Below, one piece after another: positions 12,005 through 32,448 of a stretch of DNA of 64,000 bases. The notes below the pieces were generated by a model. The model was not told the origin of the DNA. It saw only the letters and a program-made list of their open reading frames with translations, and searched no databases. The DNA comes from Amoebidium appalachense (lineage: Eukaryota > Ichthyosporea). The stretch covers positions 5,642,001 through 5,706,000 of the forward strand of contig CAVNZM010000002.1 of NCBI GenBank assembly GCA_963693365.1, in the 5' to 3' direction. How positions within the stretch are numbered: position 1 is the stretch's first letter; the number at the start of each line of letters is the position of its first letter. Both the position numbers and the translations under genes were made by a program.

Positions 12005-12857
12005 ACACACCAAAAAAAATATAGTCTCGGTGCCGTACTGCGAGGGCCTCTACGCGTCGTATAAAACACGAGTGTGCATTTGTTCGCATACAGACCAAAC
12101 TTATTCTTTTTTGCACATGTATGTGTAAGCCAGATAAAACCTTTGTACTGAGGCAGTTCCTCCTACAATGAATATCTCGTTGTATATCTAGATAATTCGA
12201 GGTTATCCAGTGGCTATCCCGTCAAAATATTAACCGCTATCTACAGCTCGATGTGTTTACATTGTGGAGGGTTTTGACTCTCGATCGATGACTCGGTTTG
12301 ACTTCGAAACACTTTCATGTTCGTTGCACACAGCTGTCAGCAAAAGTACTAGTGAAAAGCTACCGCCCTTTCTTCCCACGCTATAAAAATACGTTGAATT
12401 GTCTCAAGAACGGACTGGTTAGCGTTTCGGTGTGGTTTATAGGGGTCTCCCTTTTTCTTCAACATGAACATCCTTCAACACAAAAGGTATTTGGGAAGGG
12501 GGAATGTGAACGGGGTGAATGTAAACACCAAACACACTCCGTTGAAAGGCAAGAGAAATGGCGTATATTTTAACGTTTGAAAAATGCCAGGCAGGTGGCA
12601 ATGTAAACACCAAACGCATTCCGTTGAAAGGCAAGAGAAATGGCGTATATTTTAACGTTTGAAAAATGCCAGGCAGGTGGCATAGAATGTAATTTGGAGC
12701 CAGTGTACGCTTTGTTTTCGCGGTGGTGTTGGTGTGTATAGTGGTGATGTGGGTGCCAAGTAATGCCACATGTTGGTTAAGGAGCACTGTGGAAGTATGG
12801 GGTGGGTGGCGGGGTGGCTCGAGGCGAGGAGCGAGGGAGAGGGAAGCAGGTGTGTGT

Positions 12858-12897
<40 letters not shown>

Positions 12898-13128
12898 GGG
12901 GGAGGGGGGGGGGGAGGGGGGGGAGTGGGGGTGGAGAGGAGGAGGAAGAGGAGGGGATGGAGGGAAGGGGGGGACGTGTGTGGGTAGACCATGACATCTG
13001 CGTGATGAGGGGTGGAGGGATGGACACCTGAGGGGAAAGATTGTTGTTGCAAGACCGGTAATGAATGGAGAGCTATATTCTTTTTCTGGGGGTAGTGCAT
13101 CTGGAAATGTTCAATTGCAGGTACTGTT

Positions 13129-13179
<51 letters not shown>

Positions 13180-13180
13180 T

Positions 13181-13219
<39 letters not shown>

Positions 13220-13226
13220 TTATTTT

Positions 13227-13259
<33 letters not shown>

Positions 13260-13549
13260 GGGGAGGGGGGACTGCTGGTGATGGGGTTGGAGATGTGGAG
13301 GTGGGTGAGGGACGGGAAGGGGGAAGGGGGGGGGAAGGGAGCGAGGAGGGGTGGGTGAGGGAGGGGAAGGCGGAGGGGGGGGGGCGGAGGGAGGAGGAGG
13401 GGGAGGGGGGGGGGGGGGGGGGAGTGGCCAAGTGTGTCACCTGCTTGTATGATTTCGTTTACACTGGGGACATGGGAAGGCTGGGTGCCAGGATAAAGCT
13501 GGCTGTCCAACTATACTTTCCGGCCTTTAAGAAAAAGAGTGATATGTAG
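11781..13549 (+). CDS. Probable small membrane protein, model tentative
   Basis: Pieces that read as coding are as follows. An ATG exon from 11781 (MSAVTPVDQGSYVIPSGFSV) ends at one of three overlapping donors near 11864-11870. An exon ending at 12793 (GTGGAA before GTATGG) encodes the hydrophobic FVFAVVLVCIVVMW. An exon ends at 13119 (SGGSASGNVQLQ) with donor GTACTG. The last exon starts near 13433 and ends at TAG 13549 (CLYDFVYTGDMGRLGARIK..KKKSDM). Together they would give a protein of roughly 130 residues with one clear membrane span and a basic tail. The acceptors of the middle exons are uncertain, and an 82-bp tandem duplication lies in the first intron. I do not recognise the family. 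Confidence 0.4.
11941..12002. repeat. CA dinucleotide repeat
   Basis: About 31 CA units lie in the first intron of the tentative gene 11781-13549, preceded by a shorter interrupted tract from 11915. Confidence 0.95.
12518..12681. repeat. 82-bp tandem duplication, two copies
   Basis: Copy 1 is 12518-12599 and copy 2 is 12600-12681. They are nearly identical (one or two substitutions, for example CACACTCC versus CGCATTCC). High identity implies a recent duplication. Confidence 0.92.
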
Positions 13550-13726
13550 AGAGGGGGAGAGGGGAGGTAGACAGAGCTAAGGGTGGGGAGAGTGGGAACG
13601 GGGGGACGGGGGGGGGGGGGGGGGTGGACGGGGACTTTTGCTTTGGCAAAGGAGAAGCAGGAGCTTGCCTATACGAGTGCATGCCCGTGCATCTCTTGCA
13701 CACGCCTAAAACCCACTTCTCTGCAG

Positions 13727-20849
<7,123 letters not shown>

Positions 20850-22164
20850 ATTATGCTTTTATTTATTTTATTCGGTTTATTTATTTTGGTGTTTTTATTA
20901 TTATTTTTTATTTTATTTTTTGGTTTACTTCTTCGTGTGCGCACCCCTCGGCTCGGCATGTGTAGTTGTTCTTGCCTGAACGGTCCCCTGGATGAAACGA
21001 AGGGGGAAGGAGGGGGGGGGGGGGGGGGGGGGGGGGGTTGTTCACGAAGGTTCATTGAAGCCATATGATGAATGACATGTGTTGTGCCTTATTCAGACAG
21101 GTAGATGTGCCTTTAATTTATATTTAGATAGCCTAGTGTGCAAGCTATTGTGAAGTAGAAATGTACATCCATTGACATCTTACTGGAGAAGAGGTATTTG
21201 ATTGGAAGCCACACGCGCGTACAGTTTATTCCAGGAATGAATGCAAAATGTTTCAGTTAGCTTGAAAATTATAAAACACGTATCATTTTAAGACATTGGA
21301 CAGTTGAAGGTGATAACTGTTTTAGGAAGCGTGGATGGAAATAAGTTTAATGTAAATGCTTCCTGACTTGTACATGGATGCCGCATAATCACAATTTGAA
21401 ATTATTCGAATAAAATACGTGACAAGCAAGAGATTTCGGAACTTGCTGCTCGAAGCCCAAGGCCCGGCATACGACTCCTCCCCCTATCCCCCCACCCCCC
21501 ACCCACCACCACACCCACCCACACCACCACCACCCACTGTAACCACCCACCCACCCTAGATCTGAGATGGGTTCTGTAGACAAAACTAAGGGGTCGAAAT
21601 TCAAGACACCCCCTCCCCGCCGGGAAAATGCAGCACACTGTACATGTGTCAAAACCTGGCAGAGAAATCCCAAGCACAACCCACATGATTTTGCCCATGG
21701 GCCTCTGAAGGCACAGAGAGGTTGAGCTACATGATCATGTTGGTGCATGCTCGTGAGTGTCAGCAATGCCGGTAGGTGATTTTGTTTTTCATATCACGTG
21801 ATCAACAGAAAAATTCTACAAAGAGGGGGGTCACAAGTTGAACGTCCGCTCCTACAATTGTTCCTTTATTATTTGTTATATATATAACCTCCTCCGGGCC
21901 CTTAAGGGAACTTGGTGACCGTCGTCGTTCACTAAGCACCGACTGTGATGATCCTAGTTGGGTTGCAGCTGAAAATGGTGCTATCGATATCCACTACAGT
22001 ATGTTAACACACCATCGCCGATTTTTGCTAACTGCTAAATTAAATTTTAGTACACACGTGCACTTGGCCCAGGCTTTTTCACTGCAACTGGTACCATATT
22101 AAAAGTGGTGTTGGTTTTCACGGGCCCCCTCCCTCATTCCCGGTGTCCTCAGTGAGTCAAGGAC

Positions 22165-22195
<31 letters not shown>

Positions 22196-22312
22196 CACAG
22201 TTGTTTCTCCACACCCACGAACATCCAGTCTGCAGGCCTAACTAGTCCCAATAAACTCCAGGTTACATTGATTGGGCAAGCGCCGACGTGCTCAACCCAT
22301 TTTTTTTTTCTT

Positions 22313-22382
<70 letters not shown>

Positions 22383-22613
22383 GTGTGTTTGCGCGAGACA
22401 CACTGTGCTGGCTACATGAACGTGTGTGGTGCAGATACATAACAGTGGTGTGTGTGTGCATGCACTGCGTGCGCGTGTGTATGGTTGGGCCATTTGTGAA
22501 CTGTATGTGTGTGCGCACGTGTGCGTGCGTGTGTGCATGTGCGTGTGCATGTGTGTGTGACTGTGTACGTCCGCATGGGGAACTGTGCTTTATACACGTG
22601 CATGTGCATGCAC

Positions 22614-22658
<45 letters not shown>

Positions 22659-23409
22659 ACCTCGTGACGTGTGGGTAAAGCTTGTGTTGATAGGGTGAAG
22701 AATGCGCACAATAACCTCGGAGTCCAATCATAAGTGTGTGTTTGAGTGTGACACTGTATGTGTGTGTGTGTGTGTGTGTGGCTGTGTGTCTGTATCTGTC
22801 AGTGTGTACTCAAATTTCTGTCTCTCAGACTGAGTATGTGCTACCGTACGTGTGCTTAATGCATGCGCAGCTACCCATTTCTACCTGGCGCACGCACACA
22901 CACATTTGTGTATGTCATACAAGTTAGGGTGAGGGTCGTGTGTGTGTGTGTGTGCGTGTGACGTGTGTGCGTTGCCTGGGCCAATGTGAGCGTGTTTGAG
23001 TTGTTGCTGATGCATGCATGCACGGTCACTGACAGCATGTGTAAGCTTAAGAGAGAAACCATTGGTGATGAGAGGCATTGCCAAGGTGCTGGAGAGAGAA
23101 AGAGAAATGAGACTTTGAGGGCCTGGTGGCTGGCAGTGGCTGGATGGGTGCGCATGTGTGTATGTGCGTGTTTGGGGGGCCCCGGGGGGGTGGGCGGGGG
23201 GGGAGGGGGGGGGGGGGGGGGGGTGAGAAAGTGCATGCCATTGGAGAAAGTGTGCGTGTGTGCAGGTGCACCCCTCGACTAGTACACTTGTGAGTACGTA
23301 ATGATTGAGGAGTGTGTACATGTCTGACGGGATACTACCGGGGGGCCGGGAAGAAGGGCGGGGGAGGAGGAGGGTACCGGAGGAAGGAGGGCCGCCGGCC
23401 CGTGGGGGG

Positions 23410-23467
<58 letters not shown>

Positions 23468-24210
23468 GGGGAAGGGGCCGGGGGGAAGCCGGCTCGAAGG
23501 CCTTTTAAATAGTGGTTGGGCCCGGGTGGGGCGGGCGAGAGGAGGAGGAGGAGATGCACGTGGTGGTGGTGGCGGTGGTGGGGTTGGGGGGGGGGGGGGG
23601 GGGGGGAGAGAGAGAGAGAGAGAAGGGGGGGGGGGGGGGGGAGGGGGGGGCCGGGGGGAAGGCTCCCCGTTATACACCCGAATTTTAATACCGGCCATAG
23701 TGCTGGTGGTGTCTGTCGTTGCCACGCTCTAAAACATTATTGTGCGTTGGACAGGGTAGCGAGTACTGCCTTTATATAACGTATGATAAATTACTGACGG
23801 GAAACTGACGGGTTAGTCTATGCCGAGGCCGAGCTATCATCAGTATCTATAGATCTGCAAGGGGCCCCGGCAGCTGTGTACGTACACGTGCGCATTTCAG
23901 TGAAAGTTGTGTGTACAGTACCGCATGAATATGTGTATGTGTGCGCCTGTATCGGGCATGTGTGTGCATGTGAGTGTATCATGGTGTGGGCGTGTGTTTT
24001 TGTGTGTCCATGTCATGATTGATGTGTGTGCGTGCATGGCCGCGTGTGCGTGTGCGTGTGTGCGCGTGTGGGCGTGTGTGTGCGTGTGTTTGTGTGTGCA
24101 TAGATAAATGTGTGTGAGGTATTTGTGTGTACAAACATGTTTGTGAGATTGTGTGTATGTGTGCGTGTTTGTGTGTGTGCGCGTGTGCATGTGTGTGCGT
24201 ACGTGCGTGC

Positions 24211-24241
<31 letters not shown>

Positions 24242-24500
24242 AGCGCGTGTGTACATGCTGGTGCATGCATTTGTACGTGTCTGTGTGCGTGAGTGCCTTC
24301 GGGCTTTTGGGTGGTGTCACTGGTGTGTGTATGTGCGCACGTGAGTACACATTTGTGTGTGGCTTTGTGTGTGCGTGCCACTGCGTGTGCGCCTATATGC
24401 GTATGTTGTGTGCGCGCGTGTGATCGTGGTGTTCACGTGGCACGTGTTTTGCTCGAACGATTACGTAACATAAACACCACACATATCGCAAGGAATGTGG
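20850..24500. other. Intergenic: T-rich, G-run and GT-rich DNA
   Basis: No gene is supported. It contains a T/A-rich stretch after the LENG1 stop, G runs at about 21012-21037, 22315-22380 (66 G) and 23412-23466 (55 G), a CCACC-rich minus-G block (21477-21555), and a GT/GC-alternating region from about 22380 to 24420 interrupted by ordinary sequence. Long Cys/Val or His/Thr frames here are artefacts of the GT repeat. Confidence 0.6.
22315..22380. repeat. 66-bp uninterrupted poly-G
   Basis: The longest pure G run in the window, preceded by T9-C-T4. In practice such a length is set by read and assembly behaviour as well as biology. Confidence 0.9.
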
Positions 24501-26338
24501 CATAACTTAGGTGTGACTTTGCACTTCTTTCAGTGGCTGCTGCCTGGCAGCTTTGCGCTTTAACCTTATTTAGTTTTAAATAACAACCTTATTTGGTTTT
24601 AGGGAAAGGTGCAAAAGCGGCCCGGGTACCATATCAGGAGCGGGCAATTTTTGAATTCTCCCTCCCCGGCCCCTGTGGTGGGCCTGTGGTGTGCTTTTGC
24701 TTTATATAGATAGCAATCACAAGATCCCGGTTCCCTCACCGGTGACTCGGCGGTGACCGCCCGGCCCCTGACCTTGCCGTACGGGCTCGCCAGACTTGAC
24801 ATTTTCAGTTCCTACTACGTTGTACGTAGTAACACATGACATTATAACTATGACACTTGATATTATAATGAGCAAGATGATAATTACTATTTTTTCATAT
24901 TAGGTACCATATGTACACCTCACTTGAAGTTGTTCCGGCTGAGCAGCTTGAGGTGGTTCCCCCGCGAGCGACAAAAGGGGGTTATACCCAAAAGCCTCAG
25001 AAATGCGGCATGCCCACTCGTCAATATTTTTCGAGGTTATAACCTAAAAGTTAATAGGCACCTAATCAGACCATTTAGAAACTTATAGTTATATCCAAGG
25101 GGTAAATGATTAACGAATAATCCACATGTACAGGATGGCCCGGATCCGGACTACCCGGAGCCTATAAAAACCTTTTCCCAAGTTACCAATTCGAAATTCC
25201 AGATCTGTAATATCAGACGTTGGCTTGGGGGAACACAAGAATGTCTCTACATGTGCCACGAACTTTTGATTCTAAATGTTCAAAAGGTGAGCCTAGCGAG
25301 ACCATGTTTTGCATAAGACGGTATATTCTCTAAATGTTTGGTGTTATAGAAAGCAGGAGGCAGCTATTAGCCAAATAAATACACGTACACACACAGAGAG
25401 AGGCGTTGCGATCAACGTGACTTGAGTCAGAACAAGTCTTCAATCAATATTGATTGGCCGATTTTACGTGAGACAAGGCCCGACCAATCGTATTTTATTC
25501 GAGTAGTTGAACTAAATTTGGATTTCCATAGGCCAATCAGAAGCGTGTACCAATACCTCACTGTCTTGGCATGAACCGTCTTGATGAAGTTGTGTCGTAG
25601 CTATGATTGGCTAAATGGCTGACCATGCAACATCCTATGTTCTACAATGCTTGTTTTCTTACCAGAAACAAATCATATGTAATAAACTTACAGTGAAAGT
25701 AAAGTTTTAAGGATTGAACACGTATATGTGGTGATAGACATCCTCTTCCTTCAACAGTATAGACTTCCTGTCGCCGTGAGATTCGGTTGAGTTACTTTAC
25801 TCAACTGAGTCAAGCAAAAATGTGGATTGTTGATTCGCTGGACATCATGCACTTAGATAACCGCAACCCAATCTAACAGTCGTAAGCATGTGTCGCGCAT
25901 CTCGCGAGTAAAATGCTGTTGTTCACTTTCATCCCCTCCCTACAACGTTTTTCTTTTTTGTTTCTCCCATAGTTTCTCAGTATATTCTTTTCCTAAAACA
26001 CCAGTGTTTCCTGTGTTGCTGGCTAGCTAGACGAGGGAAATCTATATTTGCCACTTACTGCAAACTTTCTGAAGGGATTCTGTGCGCTTCCCCTTCTCCT
26101 TTTGCACCGAGCACACATACTCGATGTTTACAGATCACAGTCCACTATCAACACTGTTTACCCTCATTCACTTCCTTCAAAACACAAGACAAGTGCCACT
26201 GTTACGTTCCCAAAGTGCATAGAATGTGAGTTGGCCATGGCTACATAGCACAGTTCATGGCCACATAGCACACAGAACATTATTTTTGTTTACCTTTCTT
26301 TTTCCCTTTTTTTCGCCTTGTGTTTCACTTTTTGCACC
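24500..26338. other. Repeat-poor intergenic island upstream of the SGNH gene
   Basis: Ordinary mixed-composition sequence with no microsatellite or homopolymer block, unlike most of the rest. It holds several CCAAT-type motifs in both directions (for example GATTGG at about 25451, CCAATC near 25535 and GATTGG at 25604) within about 900 bp of the start codon, as expected of a promoter region. No exon was found. Confidence 0.55.
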
Positions 26339-28209
26339 ATGACACGGTCAGACAAAGAGCTAGACGATTTGGATGTTATGAAAACAATCGAAACAGAGGT
26401 CAGTAGGAGCCGTAGGAGATCGAACTTTCAACACTTAACCATGCAGGGCAGGACTTTCTCGTGGTCGGGGCGCAGAGAGAAATTTCTCATTTACAGCGCC
26501 GTGCTAGCGGTTGTGACTTTTGCACTAATTCTCTATCCAGCTGCTTCCACATCTTTCGAATACCAGGTAGTTGGCCCGGTAAGCACGTCAGAGAAAGATG
26601 GCAGCTTTAGCAATCAACCGCAATTATATACCCAGGAGGAGGTGCCTTCAACCGCCCAAGCAAACACAGTCGTAGCACTCAGCACCGTTGTTACCACCAG
26701 CGCCACCCCAACCACCACCACCACCACCACCACCACTAACCCCCCACCCACCACCACAACTACAATTGCAAACATTCCTTCTTCTATCACAACGCCCGTC
26801 CCACCCGCCGCCACCACCACATCAATCCCGTCAGACGTTCCCTCCTCACCGGCCACCCCACCACAACCCCCATCCTCCTCTCCGGCTTCTCCACCCGCTC
26901 GTAAACCCATCACCTCTGAGTGGCTGTGGGCTACCAAGCGGGCACTTGAAGCTGAGCGGGACACACAGTGCCAGAAGCACAACCTCTATGCTGTTCTGCG
27001 CCAAATTACGGAGGAGAAAATTTGGATATCCGACTCGCCCCGAGATGAAATCCTGCCTGTGGGACAACCGCACGATACACAAGGGAGCACACAAGAACGA
27101 ATATTTGAAGAACCTGCTCTGGCAGACTTTCACCGGCCGCAGAAAAACAATTTCGTTTGGTGTCAGCGGCGGTTCGTCTATGACAGGTGCCGGCCCGGGG
27201 GTGGGTCCGGCGAATGTTTTCATCAATCACCTTAAGACGTTTTTGGACAAAATGTTGGCCACTGTTCAGTCTGAGACGCAGGTGGAGGTGAGAAATATCG
27301 GCCAGGGATATACCGGGTCACTGTGGGGGGGCTACTACTTGGATGAGTTGCTGGGCGGTGGCACCGATGTGCTGTTTTGGGAGTTTGTGATCAACGACTT
27401 CTCCTTCCAGGGGCCTGATAGGGCTGGGCGGTCAGAGGTGGGTGTTTGCTCGTGTCTCTTTTCTTTTTCTCCTGCAAAACACCACTCTATGGATCTCGAA
27501 TATGGAAAACAAAGGAGAATTATCGACCAGAACGAGTAATGCTATTGGTTCCTTTTTTACAATGATCCATGCGTGCAAGCCCTCCCCCCCCCCCCCCCCC
27601 CCCCCCCCCCTTCCTCCCTCCCCCCTTAACCACCCCTCTCAAAACACACACGCATGCACAAACACGCGCGAATACACACACACACACAATACGCACGCAC
27701 GTGTGCACTCATTCAGCGCGACCATGCAGGTTGTTTGTGTTACAACCAAAAGGCAGGTGACAAATACCGACACCAATGCACTTTTCGCGCACATAAGAGA
27801 GTCAGCTTTAGTTTTCTTTGTGGTATGTCACGAGCCTTTGCAACTCCTCATCTATCTGTTGAACCAATGTCTATGTTGCATAAGCGCATCCTTTCTCATT
27901 CCGAAAAATGCAATCGGCAGATTGAGTATACCAAAGTGTCACCAATGTGGCTCCACCCCACGTCACTGACACACCACGTGCACCTTTATTTCCATATTAG
28001 GCTCTTGAGGTGTGGTACCGCCGTGCACTGCGGCTTAACCCCGTCCCGGCCATCGGCATGCTTCAGCTCTGGGACCAACCCAACGAGAGGTGGGGCATGT
28101 ATTGGCCCGGTGGTGATGTGGAGAAAGTGCAGAAACCCGTAATGGATGCCTACGCTGAGAGGTACGTGGAATTTGTCTTTCCCCCCTTTACCCCCAGCCC
28201 TCCCCCCGG

Positions 28210-28269
<60 letters not shown>

Positions 28270-28371
28270 GAAAAAGACAGAAAAACAGCTGTGCGCACAT
28301 ACACACACGCGCACGCACACACGCATACATACACACACGCACACACACGAGCACAGGTGCACACGCGGGCA

Positions 28372-28407
<36 letters not shown>

Positions 28408-29048
28408 CACACTCGTATGCACACACACGCAGGCACGTGCATGCATATGCTCGCCCGCACAGACATGCATATACATAAAAAACATGATCACGAACATATG
28501 CACAACGGCCCACACCCTACACAATTCACAAGTGCATAAACATACACATGTTTTTGATGTCTTTGCTTTCTACGCTTGCCACCCTCTGATCCACATAAAC
28601 CCACCCCCCTCACCCCCCCCCCCCCCCCCCCCCCACCCGACACACACACCTTCTGCAATGTGTTGTCCGTTGCCAATGTGCACTGCGTAATCTGTAACGT
28701 AAACAACCACCACCACCTTTCACATACAGTTCTTTTGTGGGCCCCTTTCAATGGGAACCGGAGGGCTTGCAAATGTTTAAATATAACATGAGGGAACCAA
28801 GATGGCCCTAGTCAATATCAGTCTGTGCATGAGAAGTGTAAACGGATTGATGATTTTGGGTTTTGTTCATATGTACAACATGTAGAAATGTATGCTTGCT
28901 TTTCATAGTATTATCTGGACTCAGAGACATGGGTGCATATGTATAGCACGCGTAAAGGTCCATTCGTCAGGTGAACTTGTTTTAGATGCTGCCAATATCG
29001 AAATGAGCCTATATCGCATCTCACACCAAACCACACACGCGCGCGCAC

Positions 29049-29092
<44 letters not shown>

Positions 29093-29719
29093 TCACTCAC
29101 TCACTCACTCACTCACTCACTCACTCACTCACTCACTCACTCACTCACTCACTCACTCACTCACTCACTCACTCACTCACTCACGCATACACCCTTGTCC
29201 CCCCCCCCCCCCCCCCCCCCACCACCACCACCACCACCACACACACACACAGGTACGACATGCACAGTCTCTCCATTGGTGAGTATGCCCGCGCCACACT
29301 CAGCTCGGGCAAGTCACACGACCAGACGTACGAAACAATCAAAAAGTATTTCGTCGCAGACTGGCACCACCCGTCCGTGACATCGCACATTACTGCCGCG
29401 GAGGGGTTCCTGTACATTTACAGCATCATGCTCCTGGAAGTTATCGATGAGATCATGAGGTCGGGGCCTGAAAACTTGTGGCCTGAGATTGCTGAGAGGG
29501 TGTCGGCACGGTTGGCTGCAGTTCCACCACCGCAGAGGATTAATGTGGATGAGTTTGCACCGGGTATGTGGGTGGGTGGGGAATGGATGGTAGTGGTGGT
29601 GGGGGCAAGGGGGGGGGGGGGGGGGGGGGGGGGAGGGATGGGTGGGGTGGGGGGGTGTTGTGGGTGTTGTGGGTGGGTGAGGGGGCGGGGGCAAGGGGGG
29701 GGGAGGGGAGGGGGGGGGT

Positions 29720-29764
<45 letters not shown>

Positions 29765-30866
29765 GGGGGGGGGAGAGGATTGAGGTGTGTTGCGAGGGTG
29801 TTGGAGAAAGGGGTGAGGGGGATATGCATGTTGAAAAGAGTGGCTAGGATTCGTGGTTTCTGGGTGCTTATGTTGTGTCCGTGGTCGGGCGTGCGCGTGG
29901 CCATATGGGTGCGTGGGTACGTGCGCGTGCATCCATGTGTGTGCGACTGTGTGCATGCTGTTTTTGTGTTTCTCTTTTCTTAAGGTTTTGATTTGTGTGC
30001 CATGGGTCTGTGTTCTGGGTGTTCGGCCGTTTTTGAGCTCCATAGGATAGAGGCCATGTGTGTGTGTGTGTGTGTGTTTGTGTGTTTGTGCGGGGGGGGA
30101 GGGAGGAGGGGGGGAAGGGGGGGGGGGGGGGAGAGGGGAGGGGAGGCTGGGGATAGGAGAGCCCATAAGCAGGGTTGAGTGCTAATATTTTTAAAACCCC
30201 GCAGTGACCACAAAGACAAACAACGACACCATGTACCCTTATGCCCTCGACCACAAGAAGGGGGGGTTCGTGTTTTTCGGCCCGACCTTCAACGAGAAGC
30301 AGTCCTTCACGCTTCTTCCGTGCAAGCCTAACGTCGACTGTGACCCCAAAAACTACGGAAAAACCACAGATACCTCTGTTCGTCTCGATAGCAGAATGGG
30401 TCTCCGTCTTCCGTCGTGTAGCAGCGGTACGCTTGCTTTTGCACCCACCGAACTTATCGGGTCTAACGAGACCATCATGTTTGATAAGGAGGACCAGAGG
30501 GCGGCGAACGTCTCCCTAGCGAGATATGTGGGGTTCAATGTGCTCGGTGTCGAAAATACGCAGCCGCTTCAGTACGACCCCGACTACATACGGAAGATTC
30601 TCAGAGACACGTGTGTTTTGTACAACGGTGAACCTCTGAACCCGTATTTTGCTACGGCTGGCTCCCTAGCGAGGGGGGTTCTCGCGCCAATCATCTATTT
30701 CGAGCGGGTTGCGGGAGTCAACTATACACAAGGGTGGGAGATGTGCAAGGGGGTTATGGACCAGAACGCGGCCGAGGGGTTCAACAATTTGGGAACGGTG
30801 CAAATTTGCTCAGGCACGCCGTATCCAATGACATCTATGGTCGTGTTTTTTGATGAAATTGCATAG
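26339..30866 (+). CDS. Type II membrane SGNH/GDSL-hydrolase-like protein (one-base frameshift in exon 1)
   Basis: Exons are 26339-27437, 28001-28161, 29253-29563 and 30205-30866 (TAG). The ATG at 26339 is preferred. The protein is about 743 residues if one base is skipped. A basic cytoplasmic N-terminus (about residues 1-48) leads to one signal-anchor helix (about 49-69, [18 protein letters not shown]) and a Thr/Ser/Pro linker typical of an O-glycosylated stem. The catalytic region has the four SGNH-like blocks: [10 protein letters not shown] (Ser), NIGQGYTGS (Gly), WEFVINDF (Asn) and DWHHPS (Asp/His). A Cys-containing C-terminal domain lies in the last exon. I infer an esterase or acyl-hydrolase acting on glycans in the Golgi or outside the cell; the substrate is unknown. 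The frame changes by +1 at about 27045-27055 (GAGATGAAATCC). Removing one base makes exon 1 1098 nt and restores phase 0, which favours a base error or a recent lesion. Confidence 0.85.
29091..29184. repeat. (ACTC) tetranucleotide repeat
   Basis: About 23 ACTC units follow a CA tract and precede poly-C, (ACC) and CA repeats that end in the CAG acceptor of the exon at 29253. The whole 3' half of this intron is satellite. Confidence 0.95.
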
Positions 30867-31692
30867 AGGGGAGGGGATCTATGGACTTAGCAGTTGTTTT
30901 TGGATCAAGAAGCAGCATTGTTTGCTGTTTGCAAAGCCTAGAAAGTGTACGAGGGCAAGTACAGCCTTTCGTTTTTGTTTATTGAATCTCCTTTCCGAAC
31001 TGTTTATGGCGTGCTTTTGTGTATGTGTGTGTGTTCTTTTATTCTGGTGAATGTGTTTGTTTGCATGGGTCTTTTTTCATTTTGGTGAGGGTGAAAGAAA
31101 AGAATGCTAAATGGATGATGAACTCTTCATTTTAAAGGGTGCAGTATGGAATATCTTTATTAGAGAACAAGGGAATGTAAAACCTGTACATATATATAAC
31201 AGATCACACATCATGGAGTGTGTTTAGATGCCGCCTTGGACATAAAAACAGGGCGCGTAGACTCCCGAACATTATTTTGTTGTGGGCTGGGCCACAACTT
31301 GAGTAAAAACGAAAAGAATTCCTGATTTGGGTCTTAATGTCTATTTCGGTGTTCCTCCAGGGTTCCTATATGTGGCAACTGCACAATTTCTAAAATAGGA
31401 GACTATGCCATATGTGGGCAAAAGGCATTATAATTACCGTATGATCATTGCAACTCGGTTTTACAGTGTGTGAGGGGTGTGGGACGGTGTGGTTTTGCTT
31501 CGTGTGTATGCTGCATTGCGCGTCTAGGAGTATACACCGACGTGTGAGGGGGGTAAGCCTGCAAGGGGAATGGGGCGGTCCTGATACGTCATGCCCTTTT
31601 CACACATGTTGCAAGCTGCACATGCACACATATCACATGTACACATACAATATCATGATCGATGTGTAATGAAGCGCACGCCCGTGCCTAGC

Positions 31693-31725
<33 letters not shown>

Positions 31726-32322
31726 ACCCACACACACACACACACACGTATGACACGTATGGACCGTGAGCTCTACACACAAGCCAAATTCAATTGTGTG
31801 TTAAGCCGCGATCACGTTCACGTCATACATTAAAAAAAAAAGATTTGTTTATAGCTGCATTTCCCACAATCGGATGGGTGAAGTTACGGCATGTGTGTGT
31901 GTGTTGCGATAGATTACGAGAATATAGGTTGTGTGTGTACACGTGTGTGTGTGCTTGCATGTGCACATGTGTGTGTGTTTGAGTGTGTATGTGCACGTGC
32001 GGAGTGTGTGTGTGTGTTGGGGGGGGGGGAGGGGGGAGGGGGGAGGGGGAGGGGGGGGGGGGTCACATATCATGCATGAACCTGTACATGTAGAGTCATT
32101 GCTATTGCGCAAGTGAGCAGTACTTATTTTATGTACGAGCACGACCAGGTGCGCAAAGAAGCTACATCAGAGCTGCAAAGCAAATTGCGAATACGTAGTA
32201 CATGGTGACTCCAGTCATTCATTCATTCAAGTGTGTTACCATAAACATGTAGCTAGTGTGTAGGTGACACAAATCTGATTCACTATCTGTGATCTGGAAC
32301 TTTCTATCGAACAGCACGCATG

Positions 32323-32361
<39 letters not shown>

Positions 32362-32376
32362 GTGTGTGTGTGTGAC

Positions 32377-32448
<72 letters not shown>

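Noticed and set aside
21389-21766. Minus-strand 125-codon frame
   Set aside because: Trp/Gly-rich part comes from a CCACC-rich block, and there are no splice partners or recognisable motifs.
24510-24790. Possible second tRNA or structured RNA
   Set aside because: No cloverleaf with a proper T-loop could be drawn.
29091-29184. CRISPR-like array
   Set aside because: The regular spacing is a tetranucleotide microsatellite without unique spacers; no CRISPR structure occurs in the window.
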